Shown piece after piece: positions 35,154-43,696 of a stretch of 49,642 nucleotides of DNA. Positions within the stretch are counted from its first letter, which is position 1. The number at the start of each line of letters is the position of its first letter. The translations under genes were made by a program, and so were the position numbers. The notes below the pieces were generated by a model. The model searched no databases and had not been told where the DNA came from. It saw only the letters and a program-made list of their open reading frames with translations. Origin of the DNA: Pirellulales bacterium (GTDB taxonomy: Bacteria; Planctomycetota; Planctomycetia; Pirellulales; Thermoguttaceae); assembly GCA_016931995.1 (NCBI GenBank), contig JAFGDS010000028.1, forward strand, positions 1 through 49,642. The letters run 5' to 3'.

Positions 35154-36806
35154 ATGCGACCTCGGGTCCTCCCAAGTCGGGTTTTCGCCCGGTTTGCGAT
35201 TCTGGCGATTCTGCCTTTCCTTCTTGCGTGGACGGCGGCTTGGGCGGCGGCCCAGGAGAGCCCTGTCGATCCCGCCGAGATCGGCGAGCTCCTACGGCAG
35301 GGTCGGCGGCTGGAAGTGGAGAATCGGTGGGACGAGGCCCTGGCGCATTACGAGAAGGCGATCCGCCGGTTTCCCGGCCAGGCCAGCCTCGAGCGCCGCT
35401 TCGACTTCAGCCGCATGCACTACGACGTGCGGCGGCGCTACGCCGACGCGAGCTTTGCCGAAACGATGGACGGGCTCGCGCTGCCGGCGGCGCTGGACCT
35501 TTACGACGAGGTTCTTCTGAAGATCCAATCGCATTACGTCGAAGCGCCCCACTGGAAAGAGCTGGTCGAGCAGGGCGCGAACACGCTCGATATTGCCCTG
35601 GTCGAGGACGCGTTCCTCCGGCGGAACGTCGCGGCGGACAAGCTCGGCGCCGTCGGCGCCTTCCGCCAGGCCCTGCGCCGCGAGATCGGCGAGCGGGTGA
35701 TCCGTACCCGCGAGGACGCCCGCGAGGCCGTGCGCGCCGCGGGCGATCTTGGCCAGCGGGTTTTGGGGTTGGCGCCGGTCGCGGCGGTGTTCGAGTTTGC
35801 CTGTGGCGCGGCCAATTCGCTCGACGTGTACTCGGCCTACCTCACCGCGGACCAGCTCAATGAGATCTATTCCCAGATCGAAGGCAATTTCGTGGGGTTG
35901 GGCATCGAGTTGAAGCTGGAAGACGGTCGGTTGGTGATACTCCGCGTCATTCCGGGCAGCCCGGCCGAAGAGGTGGGCATCCACCCGCGGGATGAAATTC
36001 TCGCGGTCGACGGCCGCACGGTGAGCGAGACGTCGACGGCCGAGGCCGCCAATCTTTTGCAGGGGGAATCGGGGAGCTTCGTCGAGCTTTCGCTGGCCGC
36101 GAGGGGCGAGGCGCCGCGGCTTCTCCGCGTGCAGCGCCGCCGCGTCGACGTGCCCAGCGTCGATGGGGTCCGCATGATCGACACCCAGCAGGGCATCGGC
36201 TACCTGCGCCTGACGTGCTTCCAGAAAACCACCTGCCGCGATTTGGACGACGCCCTGTGGCGGCTCAACCGCGAGGGGATGCGCGGGGGGCTCATCATGG
36301 ACCTGCGCGGCAATCCGGGCGGGCTGTTGGTCAGCGCGGTCGAGGTGGTCGACAAGTTCCTCGACCACGGCGTGATCGTCTCCACGCGGGGGCGGAGCCT
36401 TCAGGAGATCTTCACGTATTCGGCCCACGCGGCGGGCACGTGGCGCATGCCGCTTGTGGTGCTCATCGACCAGGAGAGCGCCAGCGCGGCGGAGATCTTC
36501 GCCGGCGCCATCCAGGATCATCGCCGCGGGACGCTGGTGGGCCAGCAAAGCTACGGCAAGGGGTCGGTGCAGGGGATCTTCCCGCTTCATGCGAGCCTGG
36601 CGGGCATGCGCCTGACGACGGCGAAGTTCTATTCGCCCAACAGTCGCCCCTACAGCGTGGTCGGCGTGAAGCCCGACATCGAGGTCCATCAGGCCGCCCG
36701 GCCCGTCAACGGCGCGATCGACCCGGCCGGCGAAGACCCGGTGCTGGCCGCCGCGCTCCAGATCGCCCGCCAGACCGCCGTCCGCCCCGCCACCACGCCG
36801 CGGTAG
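35154..36806 (+). CDS. Carboxy-terminal processing protease, S41 family
   Basis: 550 residues. A signal anchor (about 10-33) is followed by a helical, TPR-like section (about 45-80), an all-helical region, a PDZ domain (about 235-325; GNFVGLGIELK, VIPGSPAEEVGIHPRDEILA) and the S41 catalytic domain with Ser444 (QESASAAEIF) and Lys469 (SYGKGSVQ), 25 apart as in Prc/CtpA. Such proteases trim or degrade periplasmic proteins. Start ATG 35154 gives a proper signal; a GTG at 35139 or a longer frame to 35004 are alternatives. It stands alone with its own promoter. Confidence 0.92.
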   Translation: MRPRVLPSRVFARFAILAILPFLLAWTAAWAAAQESPVDPAEIGELLRQGRRLEVENRWDEALAHYEKAIRRFPGQASLERRFDFSRMHYDVRRRYADASFAETMDGLALPAALDLYDEVLLKIQSHYVEAPHWKELVEQGANTLDIALVEDAFLRRNVAADKLGAVGAFRQALRREIGERVIRTREDAREAVRAAGDLGQRVLGLAPVAAVFEFACGAANSLDVYSAYLTADQLNEIYSQIEGNFVGLGIELKLEDGRLVILRVIPGSPAEEVGIHPRDEILAVDGRTVSETSTAEAANLLQGESGSFVELSLAARGEAPRLLRVQRRRVDVPSVDGVRMIDTQQGIGYLRLTCFQKTTCRDLDDALWRLNREGMRGGLIMDLRGNPGGLLVSAVEVVDKFLDHGVIVSTRGRSLQEIFTYSAHAAGTWRMPLVVLIDQESASAAEIFAGAIQDHRRGTLVGQQSYGKGSVQGIFPLHASLAGMRLTTAKFYSPNSRPYSVVGVKPDIEVHQAARPVNGAIDPAGEDPVLAAALQIARQTAVRPATTPR

Positions 36807-36833
36807 GGCGGATTCCCTGGGCAGCGGACGGGA

Positions 36834-36962
36834 GCCGCGGATGAACGCGGATGGTCCTTGGGTGCCACTGGCTCTGCCAGTGCCGTCCGGCACGGTCGTT
36901 CCGCATTGGCAGAGCCCGTGGCACGTCCCTTCCATCCGTGTTAATCTGTGTTCATCCGTGGT
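36834..36962. repeat. Nested repeats: CACGGATGAAC arms enclosing a GTGCCACTGGC element
   Basis: Outer arms GCCGCGGATGAACGCGGATG (36834-36853) and CATCCGTG...GTGTTCATCCGTGG (36933-36961). Inner element 36862-36924: GTGCCACTGGCTCTGCCAGTG against CATTGGCAGAGCCCGTGGCAC. The inner repeat is complete, and the outer one is interrupted only in its loop. It lies between the S41 protease and the CPBP protease. Confidence 0.9.
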
Positions 36963-37010
36963 GTCCTCTTCGTTCTCTTGCCGAGCGTGCTCTCGTAGGG
37001 AGACCTTACC

Positions 37011-37772
37011 GTGTCCAACAACGGCGCTGGATCAGACGCGACCTCGCCGCGCACCAACCCCTGGCTGGTGTTCCTGCTGCCCTTTGTCGTGTTCCTGTTG
37101 GTCGGCTCGCTGGAACCGACGCCGGAGAAGCTGGGCGGGGCCGGCCTGGGGCTTTCCATTCCGTATCGCGCCTACGCCTGGGTATACACCGCCAAGATCG
37201 TTCTGACGGCGCTGGCCGTGGCCTTCGTGCTGCCCGGCTACCGGCAGTTCCCGCTCCGCGTGAGTCCCCTGGCCGTTGCCGTGGGCGTCGTTGGAATCGT
37301 GGTCTGGGTTGGACTTGGCAAACTCGACCTGGAAGAACGCATCCTAGGCCCCCTGGGGTTGGGCCAGTTCCTCGGCTTGGGCGAGCGCAGCGCCTACAAT
37401 CCCCTCGACAAACTGGCCGACCGGCCGGCCTGGGCGCGGACGTTTCTGGCCGTCCGATTCTTCGGGCTGGCCGCGCTCGTGCCGCTGGTCGAGGAGGGCT
37501 TTCTCCGCGGGTTCCTCCTGCGATTCATCCAGCAGCGCGATTGGTGGAAAGTCCCCTTCGGACAGGGCGGCGCCCTGGTCGTCGCCGTGGCGGCCGGCTA
37601 TGGTATGGTAAGCCATCCGGCCGAACTCGTGGCCGCGGCCGCGTGGTTCTCGATGGTCACCTGGTTGATGCTCCGCACGCGGAACTTCTGGGATTGCGTC
37701 GCCGCCCACGCGGTGACCAATCTCCTCCTGGGCGTCTACGTCGTTTGGTCGGGCGAGTGGCACTTCATGTAG
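37011..37772 (+). CDS. CPBP/CAAX-like membrane protease, PEP-CTERM-system type
   Basis: 253 residues with about 7-8 membrane segments. PLVEEGFLRGFLLRFI carries the EExxxR motif of the CPBP (ABI/CAAX) glutamic proteases, GMVSHPAELVAAAAW the first His motif, and NFWDCVAAHAVTNLLLG the second (HxxxN). The arrangement matches the CAAX-protease-related proteins often found with exosortase and PEP-CTERM genes. It may take part in processing PEP-CTERM proteins, three of which are coded in this window; that link is an inference, and no exosortase gene is in the window. GTG 37011 has GGGAGA 9 bases upstream. Confidence 0.82.
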   Translation: MSNNGAGSDATSPRTNPWLVFLLPFVVFLLVGSLEPTPEKLGGAGLGLSIPYRAYAWVYTAKIVLTALAVAFVLPGYRQFPLRVSPLAVAVGVVGIVVWVGLGKLDLEERILGPLGLGQFLGLGERSAYNPLDKLADRPAWARTFLAVRFFGLAALVPLVEEGFLRGFLLRFIQQRDWWKVPFGQGGALVVAVAAGYGMVSHPAELVAAAAWFSMVTWLMLRTRNFWDCVAAHAVTNLLLGVYVVWSGEWHFM

Positions 37773-37980
37773 GGGCCGTTTTGGACCGCAGACATCGGTG
37801 CAGAGAGTCGGTTGGGGGTGGAAGCACTGGTCCATGCGGCGTTCGCTCGAACAGAGATCACAATCAGTCGTTTGACATATTTGCAGACCCGTTTCTTGTA
37901 GCGCGGGCGTTTACATGCCTTTTCTCTAGCCCAGGACCAAGGACCAAGACAAGGATCAGAAACGTATTCCGTTCCTTTAC

Positions 37981-38102
37981 CGCCCCTTTAGGGGCGCTGG
38001 GTTGATTCCTCGACCGTTTTCGCCCATTCTCGTCCCCTGAAGGGGACCTGGAGAAAAAGGACATACCGGTTGTCGTTCGATCCCCAGGCGTGAACGCCTG
38101 GG
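37981..38102. repeat. Three short perfect hairpins in a row
   Basis: CGCCCC-TTTA-GGGGCG (37981-37996), GTCCCCT-GA-AGGGGAC (38032-38047) and CCCAGGCG-TGAA-CGCCTGGG (38083-38102). All lie in the 508-base gap 37773-38280 and none has a T-run. With the larger repeat at 38171 they account for much of that gap; 37773-37980 shows nothing recognisable. Confidence 0.8.
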
Positions 38103-38170
38103 CTACGGAAAGATCGCGTAAGCCTCGCGTCGGGTGGAGCGAAGCCTTACGTCATGCCTAGCAAAACCTC

Positions 38171-38245
38171 GCCATGCTGAGCGGAGCGAAGCATCTGGAC
38201 TTGTGCGGGTGTCGCACGAGATCCTTCGCTTCGCTCGGGATGACG
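38171..38245. repeat. Hairpin repeat, GAGCGAAGCGAAGGATC family, copy 4
   Basis: GCCATGCTGAGCGGAGCGAAG...CTTCGCTTCGCTCGGGATGACG type element 36 bases before the HAD gene start, with a short related fragment just before it (38151-38160). Confidence 0.8.
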
Positions 38246-38280
38246 TGGAAATCGCGGGACGCCGAGAAATCGACAGTGCC

Positions 38281-38907
38281 ATGAACGACGCAACGCCGCG
38301 ATTCTTCTACTTCGACATGGGCAGGGTGCTGGTCGATTTCGACGTCGATCGGATGCTGCGTCAGATGGGCGAGGTGGCCGGGGTGCCGCCCGAGCGGGTC
38401 CGGAAAGCGATCTTCGACACGGGACTGCAACAGCGGCTCGAGTTGGGCGACGTATCGGGCGAGGAGTTCCTCGATACCTTTCGCCGCGAGACGGGCTCGC
38501 AACCCGATCCCGCGGCGCTGGAGCGGGCCGCCAGCGACATCTTCGAGCTGAAGCTGAGCATGCTGCCGGTGGTGGCGCAGTTTCGCGCGGCGGGTCATCG
38601 GATGGGTGTGTTGTCGAACACGTGCCAAAGTCACTGGGAGCACTGTCGGCGGCGCTACCGGATCCTCGGCAGTTTGTTCGACGTGGCGGCGATGAGCTTC
38701 GACATCCACCGCATGAAGCCCGACCGCGAAATCTTCTTGGCCGCGGCCGAGCTGGCCGACGAGCCGCCCGAGGCGATCTTCTTCGTGGACGACACGCCCG
38801 GCCATGTCGAGGGCGCCCGCGCGGCGGGTTTTGACGCCGTGGTTTACACCACCACGCCCCAACTGGTCGCCGACCTGCGCCGCCGCGGCGCGCGGTTCAA
38901 TTACTGA
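38281..38907 (+). CDS. HAD phosphatase, YihX-like
   Basis: 208 residues. Motif I FYFDMGRVLVDFD has Asp12 as nucleophile with glycine two positions on, as in the YihX group (alpha-glucose-1-phosphatase), rather than the usual DxD. Motif II is VLSNT, the lysine of motif III is in RMKPDREIF, and motif IV is FFVDDTPGHVEGA. The four-helix cap after motif I fits subfamily IA. Substrate cannot be set from sequence. Start ATG 38281 fits the fold; it has no clear Shine-Dalgarno. Nearby genes give no clear pathway. Confidence 0.88.
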   Translation: MNDATPRFFYFDMGRVLVDFDVDRMLRQMGEVAGVPPERVRKAIFDTGLQQRLELGDVSGEEFLDTFRRETGSQPDPAALERAASDIFELKLSMLPVVAQFRAAGHRMGVLSNTCQSHWEHCRRRYRILGSLFDVAAMSFDIHRMKPDREIFLAAAELADEPPEAIFFVDDTPGHVEGARAAGFDAVVYTTTPQLVADLRRRGARFNY

Positions 38908-39011
38908 GCGTCGGCCGGGAGGGTCCTTGCGAAGCCGCAAGCGGCTGTCGATCTCGGAAGTCGGGGTTCGGAAGCGACTTCAGTCCCCGAATCCCGAATC
39001 CCGAGTCCCGC

Positions 39012-42000
39012 TCACGGTTCGAGCGTCTGGAACAGCGGCAGATGCCGGTAGTAGACCTCGAGCATGAGCAGGTTCATCGCGGTGACGTAGATCCGTCCTC
39101 CGGCGTGGCCCCAACGGTCGCGGACCGGCCGCGCCGGGTGCCAGCTTCCGGCCATGGGACCCGTCTGGGCCTGGCTGCTCTCTAACAGCGGGTGCAGGCG
39201 GTTGTTCCACGCCTCCCAGTAGTCGCCCTGCATTTGGAACATGACCTGCGTGGCGTAATACCAGTAATAGGCGTCGCGGGCGTTCGCGCCGTTGGCGGCG
39301 GCTTGGGGCAGATTGGCCTTGAGGTGGTTGGCCGCGCCGACCAGCGCGGCGTGTTGACTGGACCAGCCCAGATACATCCGCATCAACGTGCCTTCGGCCG
39401 TCATGGCCAGGTTGGGCACGCGCCCGGCCCGTTGTTCGGGCGTGTCGCCGGCGTGGGGATTGTAGATGTACCGCGTGCCGCCGTCCGCCTGCGCGGAATC
39501 GAGCCACGCGGAGACGCGCCGCAGCGTTTCCTCGGGGACGGCTAGCCCGGCCATCTGCGCGCTTTTCAGCGCCATCAATTGCCAGCCGGACACGGACGTG
39601 TCCGACTCCGTCCGCGGCTCGTAGCGCCAGCCGCCGCGCGTCGGGTGCTGCGCCTCGATGATGAACCGGATCGCGCGCTGGGCCGGCTCGCGGAGTTGTG
39701 GATCGCGGGTCATGCCGTAGGCTTCGCACAGGGCGATTGCCGCGATGCCGTGGCTGTAGAGCCGGGCGTAGTTGGTTCCGCCGGTGAACAGGTCGCCGTC
39801 GGGCTTTTGATTGGCCAGGAGCCATTCGAGCCCGCGGCGCACCGTGGCCCGATGTTTGTCGCTTTGATGCGTGTAGCCAGCCCCAAAGAACGAGAGCAAC
39901 GCCAGGCCCGTGGCCGCCGTGTCGGATTCCATGCTGCCCAAGGCGGGGTCGTCGCCGGCGGGCGCTCCAGCGGGCAGTTCCGACAGGCTCCAGCGTCCAT
40001 CGGCGAATTGGCATCGCACGAGGAACTCCAGCCCCATTTCGACCGCTCGCTCGGTTCCTTCGGTGCCGCCGTAGATTTCCACGGCGCGGGCTCGAAGGCC
40101 CGGGTCGCGCTGGCGGTAGGCTTCGGTGGGCAGATCGTGCGCGCGGCCGTCGACGGCCAGCCGTCCGCCGCTTTGCTCGACGAGAAACCGGCGGGACAGG
40201 GCGTGGACCACTTCGCTTTCGGGCCGCGCCCGATGACTGGGAATGCCCACCTGGGCCGACGCTTCGTAGCTCAACCCGCCGGGGCCCAGTTTGGCGGCGA
40301 TCTGGACGGGCAGCCCGCCGGCGCGGCGCGTGGGCGCGGCCTCTTCCAGTCCGGCTGTCAGGGTGATCTGGCCCGGCCCCTCCACCGGTCCGGAGACCGC
40401 CGCGGGCTCCTGGCCCAGCGTGTTGGCCAAGCCGCGCGGCAGGCCGGCCGTGTTGGTGCGGCGGAGCGGTCCGCCGCTGGATGGAGCGGCCAACGTTGGG
40501 CCCGGTTCGTCGCCCCGTGGAAGACGCCGCGGACCGGCCGTGGCGCCGGGCGTTGTGCCGACCGCGCCACCCGCCCTCGGCTGCGTCTGGGCCAGGTCCC
40601 GCGCCATGTCGCCCGATGAGACCCCGTGGGCTCGCTCGAAGCCGATCGATCCACTCGCGGCATCGCTCGGCGGACTGCCCGCCGCCATCGATCCGACCTC
40701 GAGCCGACTGGCCGCCTCGCCCGTGCCCGAAGGCACGCCGCCCGCGCCGGGCTCGGGCAGGTTTTCGGCCCCCACGACGCCCATCGGCACGCGGACGCCG
40801 CGATCGGCTCGGGCCAAGGTCGCGCTGGCGGCCGGACCGGTTCCGCCGCCCGTGGCGTCCCGCTCGGAAGCCTCCGCCCGACTGCCCGCCACCGCCGCGA
40901 GCGGTTGGCCTTCCGTCTGAAGCGAGGCGATCGCGCCCTCGCGAGCCTCGCCCGACTGCCCGCTGGGCAAGCCCGGCTGGCCCTGGCGTTGATGGTCGGT
41001 TCGCGCCTCCAGCGGCGCGCCACCGGGTCGGCCCTCGGACGGCGCGGCGGCCGCGATCTGCGGGGCGTCGACCGTGCCCGCCGGCGCGACGATCTTGCCG
41101 AGCTGCCGCGTGGGCGAGGGCGTCCCGCCCGCCGAGATGGCCGACGAAACCGACTCGTGCCGCGTCACCCGGGCGAGCTGCGCCGCGCCGATTTGATCCG
41201 GACTGCCGCTTCCGGCCGTGACGGGACCCGAGCCCACGCTGGGCCGCTGGGCCGCCACCGACGGGCTCCCGCCGCGCAGGGCGGCCGTGGCCGACGAGTT
41301 GGCCGTCAGCCGCGACGCGGTCCCCTCGCTGGCCGCCGGCGCGCCGGGTCCGGCAGGCATCGGCGATTCAAACGGCGGGGCCAACGCCGCGATACCCGAC
41401 GCCTGACTCCTCTCCACATGCACGGTGGACGTCTCCGCAGCCAGCCGGCGGCGCTGGTGGCCCGCGGCGCGGGCGATGCCCTGCCGCGCCACGGCGTCCT
41501 TCGAACCCACGGTCAACACCGCCTCGCCGGAGGAAGACGACTTGGCGCCGCGCGGCGCCACGGCGGCCGCCCGGGCGATGGGCAGTTCGCCGACAGCCTC
41601 GAGCACGCTGCCCGGCACGCCGCCAGCGGGAGCCGGCGTCCGCGCCGGCTCGGACGTGGCCAACACGGCCGACGGCACGTCCACGCCCGCGGCGGACCGC
41701 GCGAGCGTACCGGGCTGAGTGGCCGCGGTTTGGCCGGAAAGGTCAGGCGTGGCCACCGACTGCTCGGATCGCACGACCGCAAGGGCTCTCACCACGGACG
41801 CATTGCCAGGCGGAATGGATGATTCATCGGCGGCCAGAACCCGCTCGGGAACCGACTCGCGTGCGCCCGATTTGGCCGCCTCCGTGGCGCGGCGCTCCGC
41901 CGGGCTCAAAACCTGTTCGTTGGGACTCGCCGCAGCGGGCGCCGGCGGCGCATCGGCCGGCTCGGCCTGGGCCAGATCGGTCGGGTTGCGCGGCCGGCGA

Positions 42001-42929
42001 TCCAGCCCGGGCGCGGTGGGCTGGTCAACGAGCGGCTCCTCGGCGCGCTCGGTTCGCGCTAGCGCCGCGGCCTCTTGCGGGCGCGTGGCCGACGGCGCGG
42101 TCTCGGACGCCTCGCGCCGCGGTTTGGCCGGATCGGTTGCCCGGCGGGCCGGCGCGGCCACGTCGGCCCGAAGGTTCTCCGGCGCCGTCGCCGCCGGCTG
42201 GATCGCTTCGGGCTCGTTCATCGGCTCGTTGGGCTCCGGACGGCGCTTCCACTCCTGACGGCTGATCTGCGCCCCGGCGGCCAGTTGCGCCCGACGCGGC
42301 GCGGTCGGCTCCGCACGGTGGATCTCGACCGGATCGGGCTGCTGCGGCCGAGGCGACGCCGGCTCGACCGTCGGCGTCTTCTCAAGCGGCACGTCGTGCT
42401 CGACCGGCCGCGGCGCGATCGGCTCCGGATCGGTTGGCTTGGGCGCTTCGACTTCGACGGGCTCCTCGAACGTATGCCTGCTCTCCGGCCGCTCGATGTT
42501 CTCCCAATGATAATCCGGCACGACCAGGCGGGGATCGTCCTTCTCGATCGGCCGCGCGGCGTCGGCCTCGCGCCAGGCGGCCATCAGTTTGATGTACTGC
42601 TGGTGAAAAAAGAGTCCCAGCGCCAGATGCACCAAGAGACTCACCAGCACGCAAAGCTGCACGCGGCGCACCACCCGACCTTGAAGGAAAACCACCGCCA
42701 CCAGGGCCGCGCCCAGGGCCAGCGCAACCATCGCCAGCCGGAACACGGTGTTGTAGAGCAGATTCTCCGCGCGCCAATCGCCCGTGGCGATGGCGATGCC
42801 CGAGGCGAACCCGGCCAGGATCAGGATCGCGCAGTTGATCGGCCAGAGCTGGTCGTCGAAATCGGCGACCAGGCGGGGATCCACCTTGCGAACGACTTGT
42901 CGGGTGCGTGGGGGCATGGCGCGGCTCAT
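39012..42929 (-). CDS. Membrane-anchored prenyltransferase-like toroid protein
   Basis: 1305 residues. Three membrane helices at the N-terminus (about 30-49, 64-83, 90-109) are followed by about 845 residues of low-complexity Ala/Pro/Glu/Arg/Gly-rich sequence (about 110-955), then a C-terminal alpha/alpha toroid (about 960-1305) with QW-like motifs CQFADGRWSL, NQKPDGDLF and QHPTRGGWRY, of the squalene-cyclase/prenyltransferase type. The aspartates of the catalytic DxDD motif are not evident, so it may be a binding domain. The ATG overlaps the exbD stop (ATGA), so it is coupled to exbD and takes the place a TonB or TolA would have; this role is inferred. Confidence 0.75.
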   Translation of the reverse strand: MSRAMPPRTRQVVRKVDPRLVADFDDQLWPINCAILILAGFASGIAIATGDWRAENLLYNTVFRLAMVALALGAALVAVVFLQGRVVRRVQLCVLVSLLVHLALGLFFHQQYIKLMAAWREADAARPIEKDDPRLVVPDYHWENIERPESRHTFEEPVEVEAPKPTDPEPIAPRPVEHDVPLEKTPTVEPASPRPQQPDPVEIHRAEPTAPRRAQLAAGAQISRQEWKRRPEPNEPMNEPEAIQPAATAPENLRADVAAPARRATDPAKPRREASETAPSATRPQEAAALARTERAEEPLVDQPTAPGLDRRPRNPTDLAQAEPADAPPAPAAASPNEQVLSPAERRATEAAKSGARESVPERVLAADESSIPPGNASVVRALAVVRSEQSVATPDLSGQTAATQPGTLARSAAGVDVPSAVLATSEPARTPAPAGGVPGSVLEAVGELPIARAAAVAPRGAKSSSSGEAVLTVGSKDAVARQGIARAAGHQRRRLAAETSTVHVERSQASGIAALAPPFESPMPAGPGAPAASEGTASRLTANSSATAALRGGSPSVAAQRPSVGSGPVTAGSGSPDQIGAAQLARVTRHESVSSAISAGGTPSPTRQLGKIVAPAGTVDAPQIAAAAPSEGRPGGAPLEARTDHQRQGQPGLPSGQSGEAREGAIASLQTEGQPLAAVAGSRAEASERDATGGGTGPAASATLARADRGVRVPMGVVGAENLPEPGAGGVPSGTGEAASRLEVGSMAAGSPPSDAASGSIGFERAHGVSSGDMARDLAQTQPRAGGAVGTTPGATAGPRRLPRGDEPGPTLAAPSSGGPLRRTNTAGLPRGLANTLGQEPAAVSGPVEGPGQITLTAGLEEAAPTRRAGGLPVQIAAKLGPGGLSYEASAQVGIPSHRARPESEVVHALSRRFLVEQSGGRLAVDGRAHDLPTEAYRQRDPGLRARAVEIYGGTEGTERAVEMGLEFLVRCQFADGRWSLSELPAGAPAGDDPALGSMESDTAATGLALLSFFGAGYTHQSDKHRATVRRGLEWLLANQKPDGDLFTGGTNYARLYSHGIAAIALCEAYGMTRDPQLREPAQRAIRFIIEAQHPTRGGWRYEPRTESDTSVSGWQLMALKSAQMAGLAVPEETLRRVSAWLDSAQADGGTRYIYNPHAGDTPEQRAGRVPNLAMTAEGTLMRMYLGWSSQHAALVGAANHLKANLPQAAANGANARDAYYWYYATQVMFQMQGDYWEAWNNRLHPLLESSQAQTGPMAGSWHPARPVRDRWGHAGGRIYVTAMNLLMLEVYYRHLPLFQTLEP

Positions 42930-43336
42930 CCGTCCCGCGTGGTGACTCGGTAATCGTGGATATGGGCTTTATTGCAGGCGTTCATGGCCGCGACGACGTG
43001 CTCCCAGATGCACCGCTTGTCGGCGCGGATGACGACCGTCTGGTGTTGGTTGTCCACCCAGGCCGTCTTGAGCAACTGCTGAAGCTCCGGCAGGCTCAGG
43101 AGCTTACCCGTGACGTAGTACTGGCCTTCCTTGTTGATGTTGATAAACAGCTCCTTGGGCGCTATCGTCAAGGGCCGGGCCTCGCTGGCCTCGGGCAGCA
43201 TGACGTCCATCTCCCGCTCCTCCTCGGCAAATCGCGTCGCGACGAGGAAGAAAATCAGAAGCAGAAACACGCAGTCGATCAGCGGCGTCAGGTTCAGCCT
43301 GCCCAAAACCTTGCCGCGGTTGATCTCAACAGTCAT
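42926..43336 (-). CDS. exbD: ExbD/TolR family protein
   Basis: 136 residues, the usual size. A short cytoplasmic tail is followed by a single membrane helix with the essential aspartate, LTPLIDCVFLLLIFFL (Asp21), and a periplasmic domain. With ExbB or TolQ it forms a proton-driven stator that energises outer-membrane transport or envelope stability. It overlaps the toroid gene by 4 bases. The Shine-Dalgarno is weak. ExbB is next upstream but separated by 337 bases containing nested repeats. Confidence 0.93.
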   Translation of the reverse strand: MTVEINRGKVLGRLNLTPLIDCVFLLLIFFLVATRFAEEEREMDVMLPEASEARPLTIAPKELFININKEGQYYVTGKLLSLPELQQLLKTAWVDNQHQTVVIRADKRCIWEHVVAAMNACNKAHIHDYRVTTRDG

Positions 43337-43367
43337 GCTCGGCTCCGGACACTAAAGAAACAAAGGG

Positions 43368-43634
43368 AAGGAACCGCAGATGAACGCAGATGGTATTTGG
43401 TGGAGCGACCCTCTTTGGCTCGCAGGTGGCGTTGGGTGGAAGCAGGTTCTAATTACGTGCTCCATCTTACCGTCATCCTGAGCGCAGCGAAGGATCTGTC
43501 GCCGTCGAACACCAACGAGATCCTTCGCTGCGCTCGGGATGACGTTGGATAATCACGTTCTTTGGGAGACCGAGACACGCACGAGATCGCACATCAAATT
43601 CCTCATCTGCGTTCATCTGCGGTTCCTTTCCTTC
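43368..43634. repeat. Nested repeats between exbB and exbD
   Basis: Outer arms GGAAGGAACCGCAGATGAAC (from 43368) and GTTCATCTGCGGTTCCTTTC (43611-43630) are near-perfect complements about 220 bases apart. In the loop lies a full GAGCGAAGCGAAGGATC-family hairpin (43471-43544). Together with the arm at 43661 this explains most of the 337-base gap 43337-43673. Confidence 0.9.
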
Positions 43635-43660
43635 ATCTCTTCTTCTTCAACCTTGCGTCT

Positions 43661-43696
43661 CTCTCATCCGTGTTCATCTGTGTTTATCCGTGGTTC
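43661..43696. repeat. Single ACCACGGATAAACACAGATG arm, overlaps exbB end
   Basis: CATCCGTGTTCATCTGTGTT followed by TATCCGTGGTTCC on the plus strand. Read on the minus strand it encodes the last residues of ExbB (GTTDKHR) and its stop. Confidence 0.8.

Noticed and set aside
37981-38102. Intrinsic terminators after the CPBP gene
   Set aside because: The three hairpins are GC-rich but none is followed by a T-run on either strand.
38281-38907. Haloacid dehalogenase
   Set aside because: FDMGRVLVDFD and the cap match the YihX-like phosphatase group better than dehalogenases.
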